A stretch of DNA of 64,000 nt from Massilibacillus massiliensis (GTDB lineage Bacteria; Bacillota; Negativicutes; FLKF01): positions 621,166 through 685,165 of the forward strand of contig NZ_LT575483.1 in the NCBI RefSeq assembly GCF_900086705.1, in the 5' to 3' direction. The translations under genes and the position numbers were made by a program. Shown in pieces: positions 54,361 through 64,000 of the stretch (positions are counted from its first letter, which is position 1; every line of letters begins with the position of its first letter). A model generated the notes under the pieces. The model had not been told where the DNA came from, searched no databases, and was given only the letters and a program-made list of their open reading frames with translations.

Positions 54361-55347
54361 TTATTCGTCACCATCAAAAATAATTCCTGCACTTTTTCTC
54401 GCCGCAACTAAAACTTCTAAAGCAATACGACTTTTTTCTAAACGAATTTGGACTGCCTCATAATTTTTAGCATCGATCCATTCTGTCATCTGCGCAAACT
54501 CATAATACATACGATGTCTATTCTCATTAAAGTCATAGATTTTTTCTGGTTGTTGATTCAGCAGCGTCTGAAAGGTCGTACAAGAATTGGTCGGCTGTTC
54601 AAGATGAATGCATCCGCTATCCCCTTGAAGATTCGATGTAACTGGAGCAGCGCAATCTTTCGCCCCAATGCATACAGATTGAAAATTTGGATAAGAAAGA
54701 ACCAAAAGACCTGATACATCAATATCTTTTTCAATATTGGCATAGTATTGTACACTGTTTGGTTTTCCAAACAGTCCAGTAACAAAATGAATATTATAAA
54801 TATTTAAATCCATCAATGCACCGCCTGCATGATTTACGTCAAAAGCAGGTAAAATCTCGCCACGTTGGAACGCATCGTAACGACTGGAGTACTGTGAATA
54901 ATTACACTCAATAATTTTAACCCGCCCTAGTTTGCTTATCTGGTTTTGAATTTCCCTATAATAAGGCATATAAGGAATTGTTATGGCTTCCAGGAGCATC
55001 AGTTGCTTTTTTTGGGCAATCGAAGAAAGTTCATCGAACTGGCTAAGTGTTACAGTAAAGGGTTTTTCACAAATAACATGTTTTCCCTCCTCTAAAGCCT
55101 TTTTACAAAACGCATAATGCACATCATTCAACACTGCAATATAGATCGTATCGATCTCTTGATTTTTTAACATTTCATCGTAATCCGTATAATACTTTGC
55201 AATACGATATCGATTACAGATTTGATCAAGTTTCCCCTCACGATTACTTCTTGCATAAATTGCTTGAACATCTAATCCTTTAATTTCATCTTTAATAGAC
55301 AAAAATTCCGTTACAATCTTTCCTGCTCCTGCAATTCCAAGTTTCAT
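54361..55347 (-). CDS. Gfo/Idh/MocA-family oxidoreductase
   Basis: 328 residues. N-terminal Rossmann fold GIAGAGKIVTEFL (4-16) and catalytic-region EKPFTVT (about 94-100), then the C-terminal substrate domain with GGALMDLNIYNIHFVTGLFG. Probably NAD(P)-dependent on a sugar, inositol or dihydrodiol. No neighbouring pathway genes. SD AGAAGGAG. Confidence 0.9.
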   Translation of the reverse strand: MKLGIAGAGKIVTEFLSIKDEIKGLDVQAIYARSNREGKLDQICNRYRIAKYYTDYDEMLKNQEIDTIYIAVLNDVHYAFCKKALEEGKHVICEKPFTVTLSQFDELSSIAQKKQLMLLEAITIPYMPYYREIQNQISKLGRVKIIECNYSQYSSRYDAFQRGEILPAFDVNHAGGALMDLNIYNIHFVTGLFGKPNSVQYYANIEKDIDVSGLLVLSYPNFQSVCIGAKDCAAPVTSNLQGDSGCIHLEQPTNSCTTFQTLLNQQPEKIYDFNENRHRMYYEFAQMTEWIDAKNYEAVQIRLEKSRIALEVLVAARKSAGIIFDGDE

Positions 55348-55470
55348 TTACATGCACTCCTTCTAGAATTAAGCTCAAACGATAAATTTCTAAATCCTGA
55401 CCTCGATTGATTTGACTTTATTATATCATATAATCTATCGCTTCTGCTAAAATATAACTTTTTAGCTATA

Positions 55471-55522
55471 AAAAGACCTCGCTATTTATTGGTTGAATAT
55501 CCATAAATAACGAGGTCTTTTC
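55471..55522 (-). terminator. Intrinsic terminator of the aldo/keto reductase gene
   Basis: Stem AAAAGACCTCG..TATTTAT / ATAAATA..CGAGGTCTTTT with one mismatch; T-run on minus. Confidence 0.8.
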
Positions 55523-55553
55523 TTTGAAAGTCAAAGTTTCTTATCTATAAGCA

Positions 55554-56675
55554 TCAAGCTTCAAAAACAGCCGCAACGTCTTCCAGATGCTTCGTAATAT
55601 CAATATGCTGCGGGCAGCTTCTTTCACATTGTTTACAGTTAATGCACTCTGATGCTTTCCCATGTGTTTTCGTGTAATTATCGTAATATACCCTTTGTAT
55701 CGAAAAGCCTTTACTTAAAGATTGTTTTTCTGTGTTATACAATGCAAAATATCTCGGAATATCTATATGTTTCGGGCACTTATCTACACAGTATTGACAG
55801 GCCGTACAAGGGATTGCAATCGCTTCATGCAAAATTTGTACTGCTTTCTTCACTATATCATACTCTTCTTCTACAAATGGCTTTAAGTTCTGCATATAAT
55901 CTGTGTTATCAAGCAATTGCTCCATGTCAGACATTCCACTTAGCACCATCATAATCCCTTCATGACTTGCTGCAAAGCGGATCGCCCATGAAGGAATCGA
56001 CAGATCCGGATGATATCCTTTAAATAATGTTGCCACTCGTTCTGGCACTTTGGCAAGCATTCCACCTTTTACCGGTTCCATAACAATCACTGGCTTGCGA
56101 TGCTTTCTTGCTACTTCATAACATTTCCTTGATTGAATTCCAGCGTCCTCCCAATCAAGATAATTGATTTGTAATTGCACGAAATCTACTTCCGGATGTG
56201 CTGTTAGAATTTCATCAAGTAAATCAGCACGGTCATGAAAAGAAAAACCAACCTGCTTTATTTTGCCGGCTTGCTTTTTTTCCTGAACAAAAGCAAAGCT
56301 ATCAAATTTTTGTGCTGTCTGATAGTTCGTAACCCCAAGGTTATGAAGCAAATAATAGTCAAAGTACTCCACACCGCATTTTTCTAACTGCTCATCAAAA
56401 ATACGTTCTTGATCTCCCTCTTTTTTCAAAAACATCGTTGGTAATTTGGTTGCTAAAGTAAAACTTTCTCTTTTATGCCGTTTTACCAACGCTTCTCTAA
56501 TGGCCTCCTCGCTTTTCCCTGCATGATACATATACGCTGTATCAAAATAAGTAAAACCTCTCTCTATGAAAGTATCCACCATCTGATTTAACGTATCCAT
56601 ATCAATGCTTGTTGCATCATTTTTGTCTTGCAGTGGTAAGCGCATAAAACCAAATCCTAATTTTTTCTTTTCCAT
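55554..56675 (-). CDS. Aldo/keto reductase with C-terminal 4Fe-4S ferredoxin domain
   Basis: 373 residues from the ATG at 56675 (GAGGAGAGAG upstream; the longer frame to 56693 includes the SD). AKR barrel: [20 protein letters not shown] (D, Y), K in TLATKLPT, H in YYLLHNL. The C-terminus has two cluster motifs, [12 protein letters not shown] and [12 protein letters not shown]. Electrons likely pass between the Fe-S clusters and NAD(P)H or another donor. Substrate unknown. It demands iron, and its SD contains the GGAGAG word complementary to the sRNAs at 51.8-52.0 kb. Confidence 0.9.
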   Translation of the reverse strand: MEKKKLGFGFMRLPLQDKNDATSIDMDTLNQMVDTFIERGFTYFDTAYMYHAGKSEEAIREALVKRHKRESFTLATKLPTMFLKKEGDQERIFDEQLEKCGVEYFDYYLLHNLGVTNYQTAQKFDSFAFVQEKKQAGKIKQVGFSFHDRADLLDEILTAHPEVDFVQLQINYLDWEDAGIQSRKCYEVARKHRKPVIVMEPVKGGMLAKVPERVATLFKGYHPDLSIPSWAIRFAASHEGIMMVLSGMSDMEQLLDNTDYMQNLKPFVEEEYDIVKKAVQILHEAIAIPCTACQYCVDKCPKHIDIPRYFALYNTEKQSLSKGFSIQRVYYDNYTKTHGKASECINCKQCERSCPQHIDITKHLEDVAAVFEA

Positions 56676-56719
56676 AGTAAACTCTCTCCTCAATTATTTT
56701 CTACTTTTAAAATACACTT

Positions 56720-57466
56720 TTATAATTTATTGATCATGCTGGCATTATAGGCTGCGCCAAATCCATTATCAATATTCACTACACTGACTCCGCTTGCACA
56801 ACTGTTCAGCATAGAGAGTAAAGCTGAAATCCCCCCAAAATTTGCCCCATAGCCAACACTGGTTGGCACAGCAATTACAGGTTTATCTACCAGCCCTCCA
56901 ATGACACTGGCAAGTGCGCCTTCCATCCCCGCAACCACAATAACAACCTTTGCGCCTCGAATAATCGCTAACTTATCAAACAGGCGATGAATGCCCGCCA
57001 CTCCTACATCAACAATCTTTTCCACACGATTCCCCATAAGCATAGCTGTTTCTGCAGCCTCTTCAACCACTGCCAAATCAGAAGTTCCTGCGGAAACAAT
57101 CGCAATATAAGTTTTAGTCAGTTCTTCTTCTCTTTTGCGGATTGTAATCGTTCTGCCCAAAGGATTATAAACCGCTTCTTTGCAAATTGTTTTTACAGCA
57201 TCATATATTTTTTCATCCGCACGTGTTGCTAATATATTATTCTCTTTTGTCATCATATACGCAACGATGTGCTTGACTTGCTCTACAGTTTTTCTTTCAC
57301 AATAAATAACTTCCGGATACCCCACCCGTATTTCACGATGATTATCAATCTTAGCAAAGCCTAATTCTTTATATGGTAAGTCTTCAATGATTTTCGATGC
57401 TGCTTCAACCTCTATTTCATTATGTTTTACCCTTTCAAGCAATCTTTTGATATCCGATCTATCCAT
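56720..57466 (-). CDS. larB: Nickel-pincer cofactor biosynthesis protein LarB
   Basis: 248 residues. The PurE-like C-terminal domain is clear: VSAGTSDLAVVEEAAETAMLMGNRVEKIVDVGVAGIHRLFDKL and VVAGMEGALASVIGGLVDKPVIAVPTSVGYGANFGGISALLSMLNSCA. LarB carboxylates and hydrolyses nicotinic acid adenine dinucleotide, the first step to the cofactor of lactate racemase and relatives. larC follows upstream in the minus direction; larA and larE are not in the window. Confidence 0.93.
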   Translation of the reverse strand: MDRSDIKRLLERVKHNEIEVEAASKIIEDLPYKELGFAKIDNHREIRVGYPEVIYCERKTVEQVKHIVAYMMTKENNILATRADEKIYDAVKTICKEAVYNPLGRTITIRKREEELTKTYIAIVSAGTSDLAVVEEAAETAMLMGNRVEKIVDVGVAGIHRLFDKLAIIRGAKVVIVVAGMEGALASVIGGLVDKPVIAVPTSVGYGANFGGISALLSMLNSCASGVSVVNIDNGFGAAYNASMINKL

Positions 57467-57543
57467 AATTTCCTCCTAAACCAACCATTTAACTACAACA
57501 GGTCTCTCTATGCATCTCATCTTCTAAAAAGCAATCTACACTT

Positions 57544-58791
57544 TCACTTTTCATCAGCAGAGTTGCATTCTATTTTTTTGTAAATATCTTGATACACTTT
57601 CAAAATTGGAACTTCATTTTCCAGTGCAATTTTTTTACAATCTTCATATTCAGGCTTGAATTTTACCTTTTCGCCTTGATAATACGCATTTTTAATATTT
57701 ACAGCTCCGTAGGATGTGCAAATTTTTGTATAATCTCTATCTAACATAACTTTATCAACACGATATTTTCTAATGCCAATAGAAGTCGTTTCACGAAAAA
57801 TCACGTTGAGGATATTTTTTTCATGCACCTCATCAACCAATACACTAAGTTTTGTCGCCAGTCTCCCCTTTTTCATCAAAATCGCCGTCTTAAATACATC
57901 TAAGGCACCTTGTGCAAACAATTTTTCTTCTATATAGCTATAAAATTCAGGATTCATATCATCAATATTCGTTTCTATCATAAATTGGTTTTCTATTTTC
58001 ATACACTGTTCTTCGCAAGTAAGATATACTCTTAAAACATTTGGAATCTCCAAATCTCTATGACCGATTCCATACCCAATCTTTTGAACGGCAAAATCAA
58101 ATTGATCTGTAAATTGGTTTACATTTGCTGCTAATATTGCGGCACCGGTAGGTGTAGTAGTTTCAAATGGAACAATACCAGTTTTCACCGGAATATGTTT
58201 TAATATTTCAACAGTCGCCGGTGCAGGAATTGGAATGATGCCATGCGCACACTCCACAAAACCGCCCCCTAACTGAACGGAGGAGGCCATAATTTTATCT
58301 ACCTTTAAAGAATCCAAGCATACCGCAGCTCCTACAATATCTACAATGGAGTCAATGGCTCCAACCTCATGAAAATGGACTTCATTTAAAGGCTTTCCAT
58401 GAACTTTCGCTTCAGCCTCTGCTATTTTCATAAAAATAGACAAACTTATTTTCTTAACCTTATTACTTAAGGTACTATTTATAATGATAGCTTCAATGTC
58501 TCTTAAATTTCGATGCACATGATGCAAGCTATGATCAGACTTGCTATCCTGTTTTGCTTCATGATGATGGTGCTCTTCCTGCTCATGATGACTTTTTAAA
58601 ACAACAGTCACCTTAGTTCCTGTTATTCCTTTTTTATTTCCTTTCTCTACTCGCAGTTCATATGCATCATCTAAATTAAGTTTTGATAATTCTTTTCTTA
58701 AGTAAGCTTCATCTATTCCTAAATCCAATAATGCACCCAAATTCATATCACCGCTAATACCACAAAAACAATCATAATATAACACTTTCAT
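57544..58791 (-). CDS. larC: Nickel-pincer cofactor biosynthesis protein LarC (nickel insertase)
   Basis: 415 residues from the ATG at 58791 (TGGAGAAA upstream). Starts MKVLYYDCFCGISGDMNLGALLDLG, has a histidine-rich metal-binding stretch (HHEQEEHHHHEAKQ near residue 75) and the second domain MIETNIDDMNPEFYSYIEEKLF. It inserts nickel into the pincer nucleotide. In Lactiplantibacillus the gene needs a programmed frameshift; here the frame is continuous. Confidence 0.94.
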   Translation of the reverse strand: MKVLYYDCFCGISGDMNLGALLDLGIDEAYLRKELSKLNLDDAYELRVEKGNKKGITGTKVTVVLKSHHEQEEHHHHEAKQDSKSDHSLHHVHRNLRDIEAIIINSTLSNKVKKISLSIFMKIAEAEAKVHGKPLNEVHFHEVGAIDSIVDIVGAAVCLDSLKVDKIMASSVQLGGGFVECAHGIIPIPAPATVEILKHIPVKTGIVPFETTTPTGAAILAANVNQFTDQFDFAVQKIGYGIGHRDLEIPNVLRVYLTCEEQCMKIENQFMIETNIDDMNPEFYSYIEEKLFAQGALDVFKTAILMKKGRLATKLSVLVDEVHEKNILNVIFRETTSIGIRKYRVDKVMLDRDYTKICTSYGAVNIKNAYYQGEKVKFKPEYEDCKKIALENEVPILKVYQDIYKKIECNSADEK

Positions 58792-58870
58792 AATCGATTT
58801 CTCCATATCATAAATTTATAACACTCCAACCATTATTTAACCTTAAGATTGATTACTTTTTACATATCAT

Positions 58871-60193
58871 TTAGCTTTTCACAATTTCTACTTGATCGAT
58901 CTGTTCTCCATTTGGCAGAAACGACGTTAGTTTCAGTGCATTTAATGTTACTTCCATTGTCATATAATTATCCGTCTCCGGTTGTGGTGCCACTGCCTTA
59001 TCAAAAGGATGATCTACCCATAAATTCGGATAACGAACATTGCCAGCAACACCAGTTACAATATAAAGCGGACCGCGTGTATCCGGCTGAAAATTATATA
59101 ACTGCTCACGTCGGCGATATGTATGAAGATGTGCTGTGAGCACAACATCAATGCCATATTGATCAAATAACGGCATCCAATCTCTTCCGATTGCTGAAAT
59201 GCCTGCCTTACGATCACTTCGATTTCGAATTTCATAGGTTAAAACATCCTTATGCATCAAAACGATCTTCCATTTTTTCTGGGTTTGCGTAATATCGTTT
59301 ATAAACCATTCTCTCTGCGCTTCAAGAAGTCCAGGCTGAAACTGCTCCATCTCATCAAACTGCGTATTTAAAACAATAAAATGTGCCGCCCCATAATCAA
59401 ACGAATAATACTGATTCTGCCGCTTTTCATCACCATTTTTCGGTAAAGAAAACAAATGTAAATAAGCTTCTGGATTACGCACTTTCCAGTCTAAATTATA
59501 AGTTTCATGATTGCCCATAACCGGAACTGCGGGAATCGTATTGATGATTCCCTCCAAAGAATCGAACCAAGCTCGCCATTGGGTATGATCCTCTCCATTA
59601 TCAACCAAATCTCCCATGTTGACAAAGAAAGCAGCATCTGGATTTTCTGTTCTCGCAAACTGCGCGATTTTTTTCCAATCACTATAATCACTGGACTGCG
59701 AGTCTGGAAAAATCAATGCCTTAAAATCTCCTCCGGAATCAGTATCTAAAACGTGCCAATCACTACGCTTATCCTCATAACCAAGACGATATTCATACTG
59801 TGCTCCCGCTTTTAAATCCTGCAATGTCGCCGTATGTATATGGGTCACCACGTTGTCATCAACAAACTTTTCGTCATTCGCTGTACTTGATTTAATCTCG
59901 GATTTTCCTATACTCCTATATTCGACCAACGCATTTTTTTCGGAAAGTGCAGATTGCCACATAATAGTTCTAGAGTTAGAACTGTCTCTTGTAATGATCT
60001 GTCGAATAAAAAACGCATCCAAATCTCCCATAGGCACATAATGTCCAACGATTGCCTTTGCCGTGTCAAACATATTTTGTGTCCATGATCGTATACTTGG
60101 CAAAAAAGTATACAGTCCTGTTGCGCCTATCACAACTCCGCCAATAACTTTTGCAAACATCCGTCGCGAAAATTTCTGATTTCCTCTTTTCAC
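58871..60193 (-). CDS. Exported purple-acid-phosphatase-type metallophosphoesterase, Tat signal
   Basis: About 440 residues from the GTG at 60193 (GGAG 9 nt upstream); ATG at 60208 and TTG at 60220 are alternatives. The N-terminus has a twin-arginine motif SRRMFAK and a hydrophobic stretch. An N-terminal fibronectin-like PAP domain (60-150) precedes the phosphoesterase domain with metal ligands in FPDSQSSDYSDW, NMGDLVDNGED, VMGNHETYN, LMHKDV and TAHLHTYRR. Likely hydrolyses phosphate esters outside the inner membrane with two metal ions. Confidence 0.87.
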   Translation of the reverse strand: MKRGNQKFSRRMFAKVIGGVVIGATGLYTFLPSIRSWTQNMFDTAKAIVGHYVPMGDLDAFFIRQIITRDSSNSRTIMWQSALSEKNALVEYRSIGKSEIKSSTANDEKFVDDNVVTHIHTATLQDLKAGAQYEYRLGYEDKRSDWHVLDTDSGGDFKALIFPDSQSSDYSDWKKIAQFARTENPDAAFFVNMGDLVDNGEDHTQWRAWFDSLEGIINTIPAVPVMGNHETYNLDWKVRNPEAYLHLFSLPKNGDEKRQNQYYSFDYGAAHFIVLNTQFDEMEQFQPGLLEAQREWFINDITQTQKKWKIVLMHKDVLTYEIRNRSDRKAGISAIGRDWMPLFDQYGIDVVLTAHLHTYRRREQLYNFQPDTRGPLYIVTGVAGNVRYPNLWVDHPFDKAVAPQPETDNYMTMEVTLNALKLTSFLPNGEQIDQVEIVKS

Positions 60194-60405
60194 CTCTGTA
60201 CACTCCATTTCTATCTTCAATCAACGTATATGAATTAATTTTCAATTCATTTTAATCGATCTATACTGCTAGATCTTAGTTCACCTTCATCATATCATTT
60301 AGAGTTGACTCAAAGTCAAGTATTTTTACGTATCTTTGTGTAAATCGGACAGAAAGGTAACGGAACACTACTATACTATCGCACAACATTCTAAAAAGAT
60401 ACATC

Positions 60406-60448
60406 AAAAAACTAGATGGTACGCTTTTAAGAATACCATCTAGTTTTT
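60406..60448 (-). terminator. Intrinsic terminator of msrAB
   Basis: 15-bp stem AAAAACTAGATGGTA / TACCATCTAGTTTTT with loop, after the msrAB gene. Confidence 0.8.
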
Positions 60449-60490
60449 CTATTTTATTTATTCGAACTTATCCTATGCTCTATCGATTCT

Positions 60491-61468
60491 TCAGTCCAAT
60501 AAGGGTAGCAAATATCCATAATTTTTTTCTTTCATTTCTTCCTTGCTAATAAAAAGTAATGCTGCGCTATTAATACAATATCTCAAACCACCAAATTGCT
60601 TCGGTCCATCTTTAAAAACATGACCAAGATGGGCATTGCCTAATTTACTTCGCACTTCGACCCGTTCCATACCATGGCTTCGATCGATTACTTCAATGAG
60701 ATTTTCCAGTCGTATGGGTTTAGCAAAACTCGGCCAACCACAACCAGATTCAAACTTATCCGTTGAAACAAAAAGTGGTTCTCCTGTCGTTACATCAACG
60801 TAAATCCCTTCCCGAAAATTATCATAAAATTCATTTCGAAAAGGTGGTTCCGTGGCATTTTCTTGGGTCACTGCATATTGCATTTGAGAAAGCGTATTTT
60901 TTAACGTTGATTTTGATTGTTTAAGATATCGTGACGAAGAATCTACCGCTTGTTCAGCCTGCGTGAATTTTCCGTGAGGAATATGACAATAGCCGTGTGG
61001 ATTCTTGTCTAAATATTTTTGATGATAATTTTCTGCAGCATAATAATTCCGTAGAGGAGCAACTTCAATAGCAAGCAGTTCCTCGTATCGCTTTTGTAGA
61101 ACTTGTAAAGAATTGATAATTTGTTGTCGATCTTTTTCTTCTACATAATAAATTCCAGTACGGTATTGTGATCCAATATCATTCCCTTGACGATTCTTTG
61201 CGATAGGATCAATTACATCATAAAAAAGCTTTAAGATGAAGTCTAAGCTTATCTCTTTTATATCATAGTAAATCTTGACTGTCTCAGCATGTCCAGTCTT
61301 TCCTGTGCACACTTCTTCATAGCTTGGATTCTCTGTAGCACCGTTTGCATAACCAACCTCGGTGAATTGAATCCCCTTGATAAGAGAGAAATATTTTTCA
61401 ATGCCCCAAAAGCAGCCTCCAGCTAAATAAATTTTTCTCAACTCTTGTTCGCTTCGTTTCAAATCCAT
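60491..61468 (-). CDS. msrAB: Fused peptide methionine sulfoxide reductase MsrA-MsrB
   Basis: 325 residues. MsrA domain (12-170) with catalytic Cys in [12 protein letters not shown]; MsrB domain (190-320) with GCGWPSF and the catalytic Cys in [11 protein letters not shown]. It repairs both S- and R-methionine sulfoxide. The MsrB part has no CxxC zinc pairs, as in many fused forms. No signal peptide, so cytoplasmic. Confidence 0.94.
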   Translation of the reverse strand: MDLKRSEQELRKIYLAGGCFWGIEKYFSLIKGIQFTEVGYANGATENPSYEEVCTGKTGHAETVKIYYDIKEISLDFILKLFYDVIDPIAKNRQGNDIGSQYRTGIYYVEEKDRQQIINSLQVLQKRYEELLAIEVAPLRNYYAAENYHQKYLDKNPHGYCHIPHGKFTQAEQAVDSSSRYLKQSKSTLKNTLSQMQYAVTQENATEPPFRNEFYDNFREGIYVDVTTGEPLFVSTDKFESGCGWPSFAKPIRLENLIEVIDRSHGMERVEVRSKLGNAHLGHVFKDGPKQFGGLRYCINSAALLFISKEEMKEKNYGYLLPLLD

Positions 61469-61687
61469 AGTCTATCTCGCCTCCATCTTCTATCCGAATT
61501 GCAATATAGTTTTATTTATATTTTACAAATTCTCCACGAATCTATTCAAATTCCTTCATTAGCAAACATATCTTAAGGAAATTTTCTTATCTTTTATGCT
61601 AATCGATTATCTCTTATAAATGAACAAAACAAAAAGGCTCCAGCAAAAACTAGAACCATCTAAAATAAATTTTTAAATATCAATCAA

Positions 61688-61921
61688 TTAAAAACCTCGA
61701 AGATCTACGGTACGTTCCTTTTCAGCCTCAATTTGAAGGATATCATCGACATATATAAATTCGATTCGCCCTTCATCATTTTCACGCAATTTATAGAGGC
61801 TCTTTTTATTAAAGTAATCTAAAACTATATATTCATTACCATTATAATCAATCAGACTGCACCTCGTATACCTGACTTCCGCTAATTCAATGGTAGTATC
61901 TGAAGTATGAATTTTTATCAT
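61688..61921 (-). CDS. Small protein of unknown function
   Basis: 77 residues, mostly beta-strand in appearance (ELAEVRYTRCSLIDYNGNEYIVLDYFNKKSLYKLRENDEGRIEFIYVDDILQIEAEKE). No recognised domain, signal peptide or membrane helix. GGGGAG lies 13 nt before the ATG, a long spacing. Monocistronic. The following region 61922-62287 shows no gene or RNA I recognise. Confidence 0.5.
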   Translation of the reverse strand: MIKIHTSDTTIELAEVRYTRCSLIDYNGNEYIVLDYFNKKSLYKLRENDEGRIEFIYVDDILQIEAEKERTVDLRGF

Positions 61922-62287
61922 ATAGTTACTTGTGCTCCCCTCTCTTGAAACATCTGCTGTTATAACAACAATATAACTCTTCCGTACTTTGTATTATGAA
62001 TACATCGATTATGTAATAACTTTCTTACAACTTACTTCACCATTAAAATAATACTCTCGTAATACGCGCCTTTCTTCACATATTTTTCACCCAAAGATTT
62101 ATTCGTAGATTTTAAAATGATCAGCTTACATTTATTTTCACTACAATCAGTAATTCTCCAAATTTCTTATTCTTGTCACATTTTACACTTTTATCCAACT
62201 TAAATAAACCTAATAAAACAGCTATTTTCGCACTAAAAAACCGTAAAATTAAAACGCCCTGTATGAACTATATTGCCACAGCCTATT

Positions 62288-63385
62288 TTAATGAAAATTT
62301 TCGAAGTTCCATTTTTTAAATTGTACTGGCGTAACCCCTGTATATTCTTTAAATAAACGACAAAAATAATCCGAACTACTATAGCCTAATTTTGCGCTTA
62401 CTTCATAATTTTTATATTCTCCTGCCCCCAGTAAATATTTGGCATGTTCCATCTTCACTTTAGTGACATAATCAATAAAATTACTCCCGGTTTTCTGTTT
62501 GAACAGCTTTCCTATATAATCTTTGCTTATATGCACTTCATTTGCAATATATTCAAGTTTTATATTTTCTTCTACATGTTCTACTACATACTTACAAGTT
62601 GTTCCCACCACACTATCAGAACGATATAGTTCATATTTTTTTATAACGTCCAACATACGACTAATATTTCTCGAAAACTTTATTTGTAAGTCTTCTACCG
62701 ACTCTGAATGACTCAAAGTATCATGAAAAATAATTTCTTCAAGCGTCCACAACCATGGGAAATTTTTATTTAACTCATGCTTTAATTGCAAAAGCACTTT
62801 TTCTAATAGTATTTCTGTCTTATCCATATCTTGATTTGTTAAATTGAATAATTCTGTACAAGTTTTTTTTGCTTCATCAGTCACTCTACATTCACCAGAC
62901 ATCAGCAAATCAAGCAAATTTCTCTCCTGATTCGTCGGATACAAAAATCTAAGATTGTTTTCAAATAAAATTTTTTTCTCTTGCTTCCGCTTAGTTTTTA
63001 GGTATTTCTTTTCATCCAAATATAGTTTCACTCGTTTTAAGGCGTTACTTAAAATGGTATCATCAATCGGCTTCATTAAATAATCAAAAATTCCAATTCG
63101 AATTCCTTGTTGCGCATACTCAAAATCACTATATGTACTCATAATCATTAAACAAAGCTCTAACTTTGTCTCTTTAAGTTTGTTTAAAAACTTCAATCCA
63201 TCCATACCAGGCATTCTAATATCCGTAATTACTAAATCAAACTCTTTTTCAGATAGCTTTTTTAACGCACCTACACCATCATAGGCTTCCGCTTCTATAC
63301 AAAACCCGGAAGATTGCCATTCTTTAAACTGCCTAAGCCCACATAAAGTCGATTTATCATCATCTACCAGCAACACCTTATACAA
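62288..63385 (-). CDS. Response regulator with AraC-type DNA-binding domain
   Basis: 365 residues from TTG at 63385 (GAGGAGGGG 6 nt upstream); the longer ATG frame to 63406 includes that SD. Receiver domain 1-120 with phospho-acceptor D55 (DLVITDIRMPG) and K in YLMKPID. A linker follows, then two AraC helix-turn-helices (residues 265-365: IKLEYIANEVHISKDYIGKLFKQKTGSNFIDYVTKVKMEHAKYLL...GYSSSDYFCRLFKEYTGVTPVQF). It belongs to the YesN class; the partner histidine kinase is not in the window. Confidence 0.92.
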   Translation of the reverse strand: MYKVLLVDDDKSTLCGLRQFKEWQSSGFCIEAEAYDGVGALKKLSEKEFDLVITDIRMPGMDGLKFLNKLKETKLELCLMIMSTYSDFEYAQQGIRIGIFDYLMKPIDDTILSNALKRVKLYLDEKKYLKTKRKQEKKILFENNLRFLYPTNQERNLLDLLMSGECRVTDEAKKTCTELFNLTNQDMDKTEILLEKVLLQLKHELNKNFPWLWTLEEIIFHDTLSHSESVEDLQIKFSRNISRMLDVIKKYELYRSDSVVGTTCKYVVEHVEENIKLEYIANEVHISKDYIGKLFKQKTGSNFIDYVTKVKMEHAKYLLGAGEYKNYEVSAKLGYSSSDYFCRLFKEYTGVTPVQFKKWNFENFH

Positions 63386-63712
63386 ATTACACCCCTCCTC
63401 TTCCATTCGTTTTATCTTCCTATAAACAAATGATACATAACCAATATTTCACTTTATCAAACAAAATGCTGTAAAATGTACCTTTCTTAAATTATCACTT
63501 CAGGTTTTCCCGTCATTTTTCAACAAAAACCTCATAACTATCACATTGTGTACCTTATTTCCCTTGAACTTAGCCTTCTTATGTTTAGCTTTTATTTCCA
63601 AATGCCTCTTCAAGTTATGTCTATTATAACATTGCAAATTATTACAGTTAAGTAGATATTATTAATAAATAAAAAGATTTTTGTCTTTTTATAAAAAAGA
63701 GGAGGCGTTTTC

Positions 63713-64000
63713 ATGAAAAACACAACACAAGTAACAAATGTATCCATCAAAGAAGGTCCTATTCAAATTGGTATAGCAACCACGCCTGAGGAAAAAAGAG
63801 AAGTCTATCAATTACGTTACAAAGTTTATGCTGAAGAAATAGGCTATAATCTTGAGGATGTCGATCATCAAAACGAACTTTTATATGATGAGTTAGATGA
63901 TTGGGGAATTTTACTTACCGCTCATATTGGATTAACACTTATTGGTACAGTAAGAATAAACATTGGAAAAATATCAGATTTTCCTTCTGACTTAGTTGAA
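63713..64000 (+). CDS. Acyltransferase-like protein (GNAT / acyl-homoserine-lactone-synthase-like fold), 3'-truncated
   Basis: 96 codons are visible before the window ends. ATG at 63713 has AGAGGAGG upstream. After a short N-terminal segment comes VYQLRYKVYAEEIGYNLEDVDHQ...YDELDDWGILLTAHIGLTLIGTVRINIG, the pattern of N-acyl amino acid synthase/autoinducer-synthase-like acyltransferases (R-Y-x-V-Y ... D..D ... GT.R). Substrate and end of the protein cannot be seen. Divergent from the response regulator. Confidence 0.6.
   Translation, partial: MKNTTQVTNVSIKEGPIQIGIATTPEEKREVYQLRYKVYAEEIGYNLEDVDHQNELLYDELDDWGILLTAHIGLTLIGTVRINIGKISDFPSDLVE

Noticed and set aside
57544-58791. Frameshift in larC
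   Set aside because: The frame is continuous through both LarC domains, so no programmed frameshift is needed.

Overview
The window is AT-rich chromosomal DNA from what looks like a diderm Firmicute of the class Negativicutes (Selenomonas/Veillonella/Pectinatus-like). It combines Firmicutes traits (strong AGGAGG-type ribosome binding sites, ThiT, DUF3793, PucR and XRE regulators) with an outer-membrane uptake system (two TonB-dependent receptors, TonB, ExbB, ExbD). It also carries methylmalonyl-CoA mutase with MeaB, as expected of a propionate former. The genus cannot be settled from the sequence alone. No insertion sequence, prophage or CRISPR array was seen.

Layout. 1-15.7 kb is mixed housekeeping and stress genes: two paralogous PucR-type regulators (the first cut by the window edge), BrnQ, an Nramp metal transporter, ThiT, a CPBP protease, a rubredoxin-like protein, ferritin, an SDR, a TVP38-type membrane protein, a polysaccharide deacetylase, CrcB, a chemoreceptor, an XRE regulator and tRNA-Leu. 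15.7-50 kb is dominated by corrinoid and iron biology, almost all on the minus strand. It holds four cobalamin riboswitches, each with a TTGACA-17-TAnnAT promoter and an intrinsic terminator. They lead into (1) an ABC-2 exporter, (2) exported CbiK, then CbiL and a BtuFCD-like importer, (3) mutA-mutB-meaB, and (4) a TonB-dependent receptor. Downstream of mutAB-meaB lies a 9-kb import operon: binding protein, TonB receptor, permease, ATPase, ExbB, ExbD, TonB, a CbiR-like cobamide-remodelling enzyme and a second binding protein. feoAB with a cysteine-rich partner gene sits under a Fur box. Two chemoreceptors and a cytosolic CbiK follow. 50-64 kb holds a four-tRNA operon (Arg, His, Gln, Lys), a flavodoxin/DUF3793 operon under a Fur box, methionine aminopeptidase, a nitroreductase, oxidoreductases, larB/larC, a Tat-type phosphoesterase, MsrAB, an AraC-type response regulator and the start of an acyltransferase-like gene.

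Working together, the corrinoid genes could capture cobamides across the outer membrane, import and remodel them, supply early corrin-ring enzymes, and feed B12-dependent methylmalonyl-CoA mutase.

Two elements look undescribed. One is a tandem pair of nearly identical, Fur-box-controlled small RNA genes of about 78 nt (51.8-52.0 kb), each with its own promoter, terminator and a CU-rich anti-Shine-Dalgarno stretch. They resemble the PrrF pair or FsrA in design but not in sequence. The other is a structured leader element present twice (17.5 and 44.1 kb), each time between a cobalamin riboswitch with its terminator and a second terminator, with compensatory base changes in both stems. This suggests a tandem two-input leader RNA.
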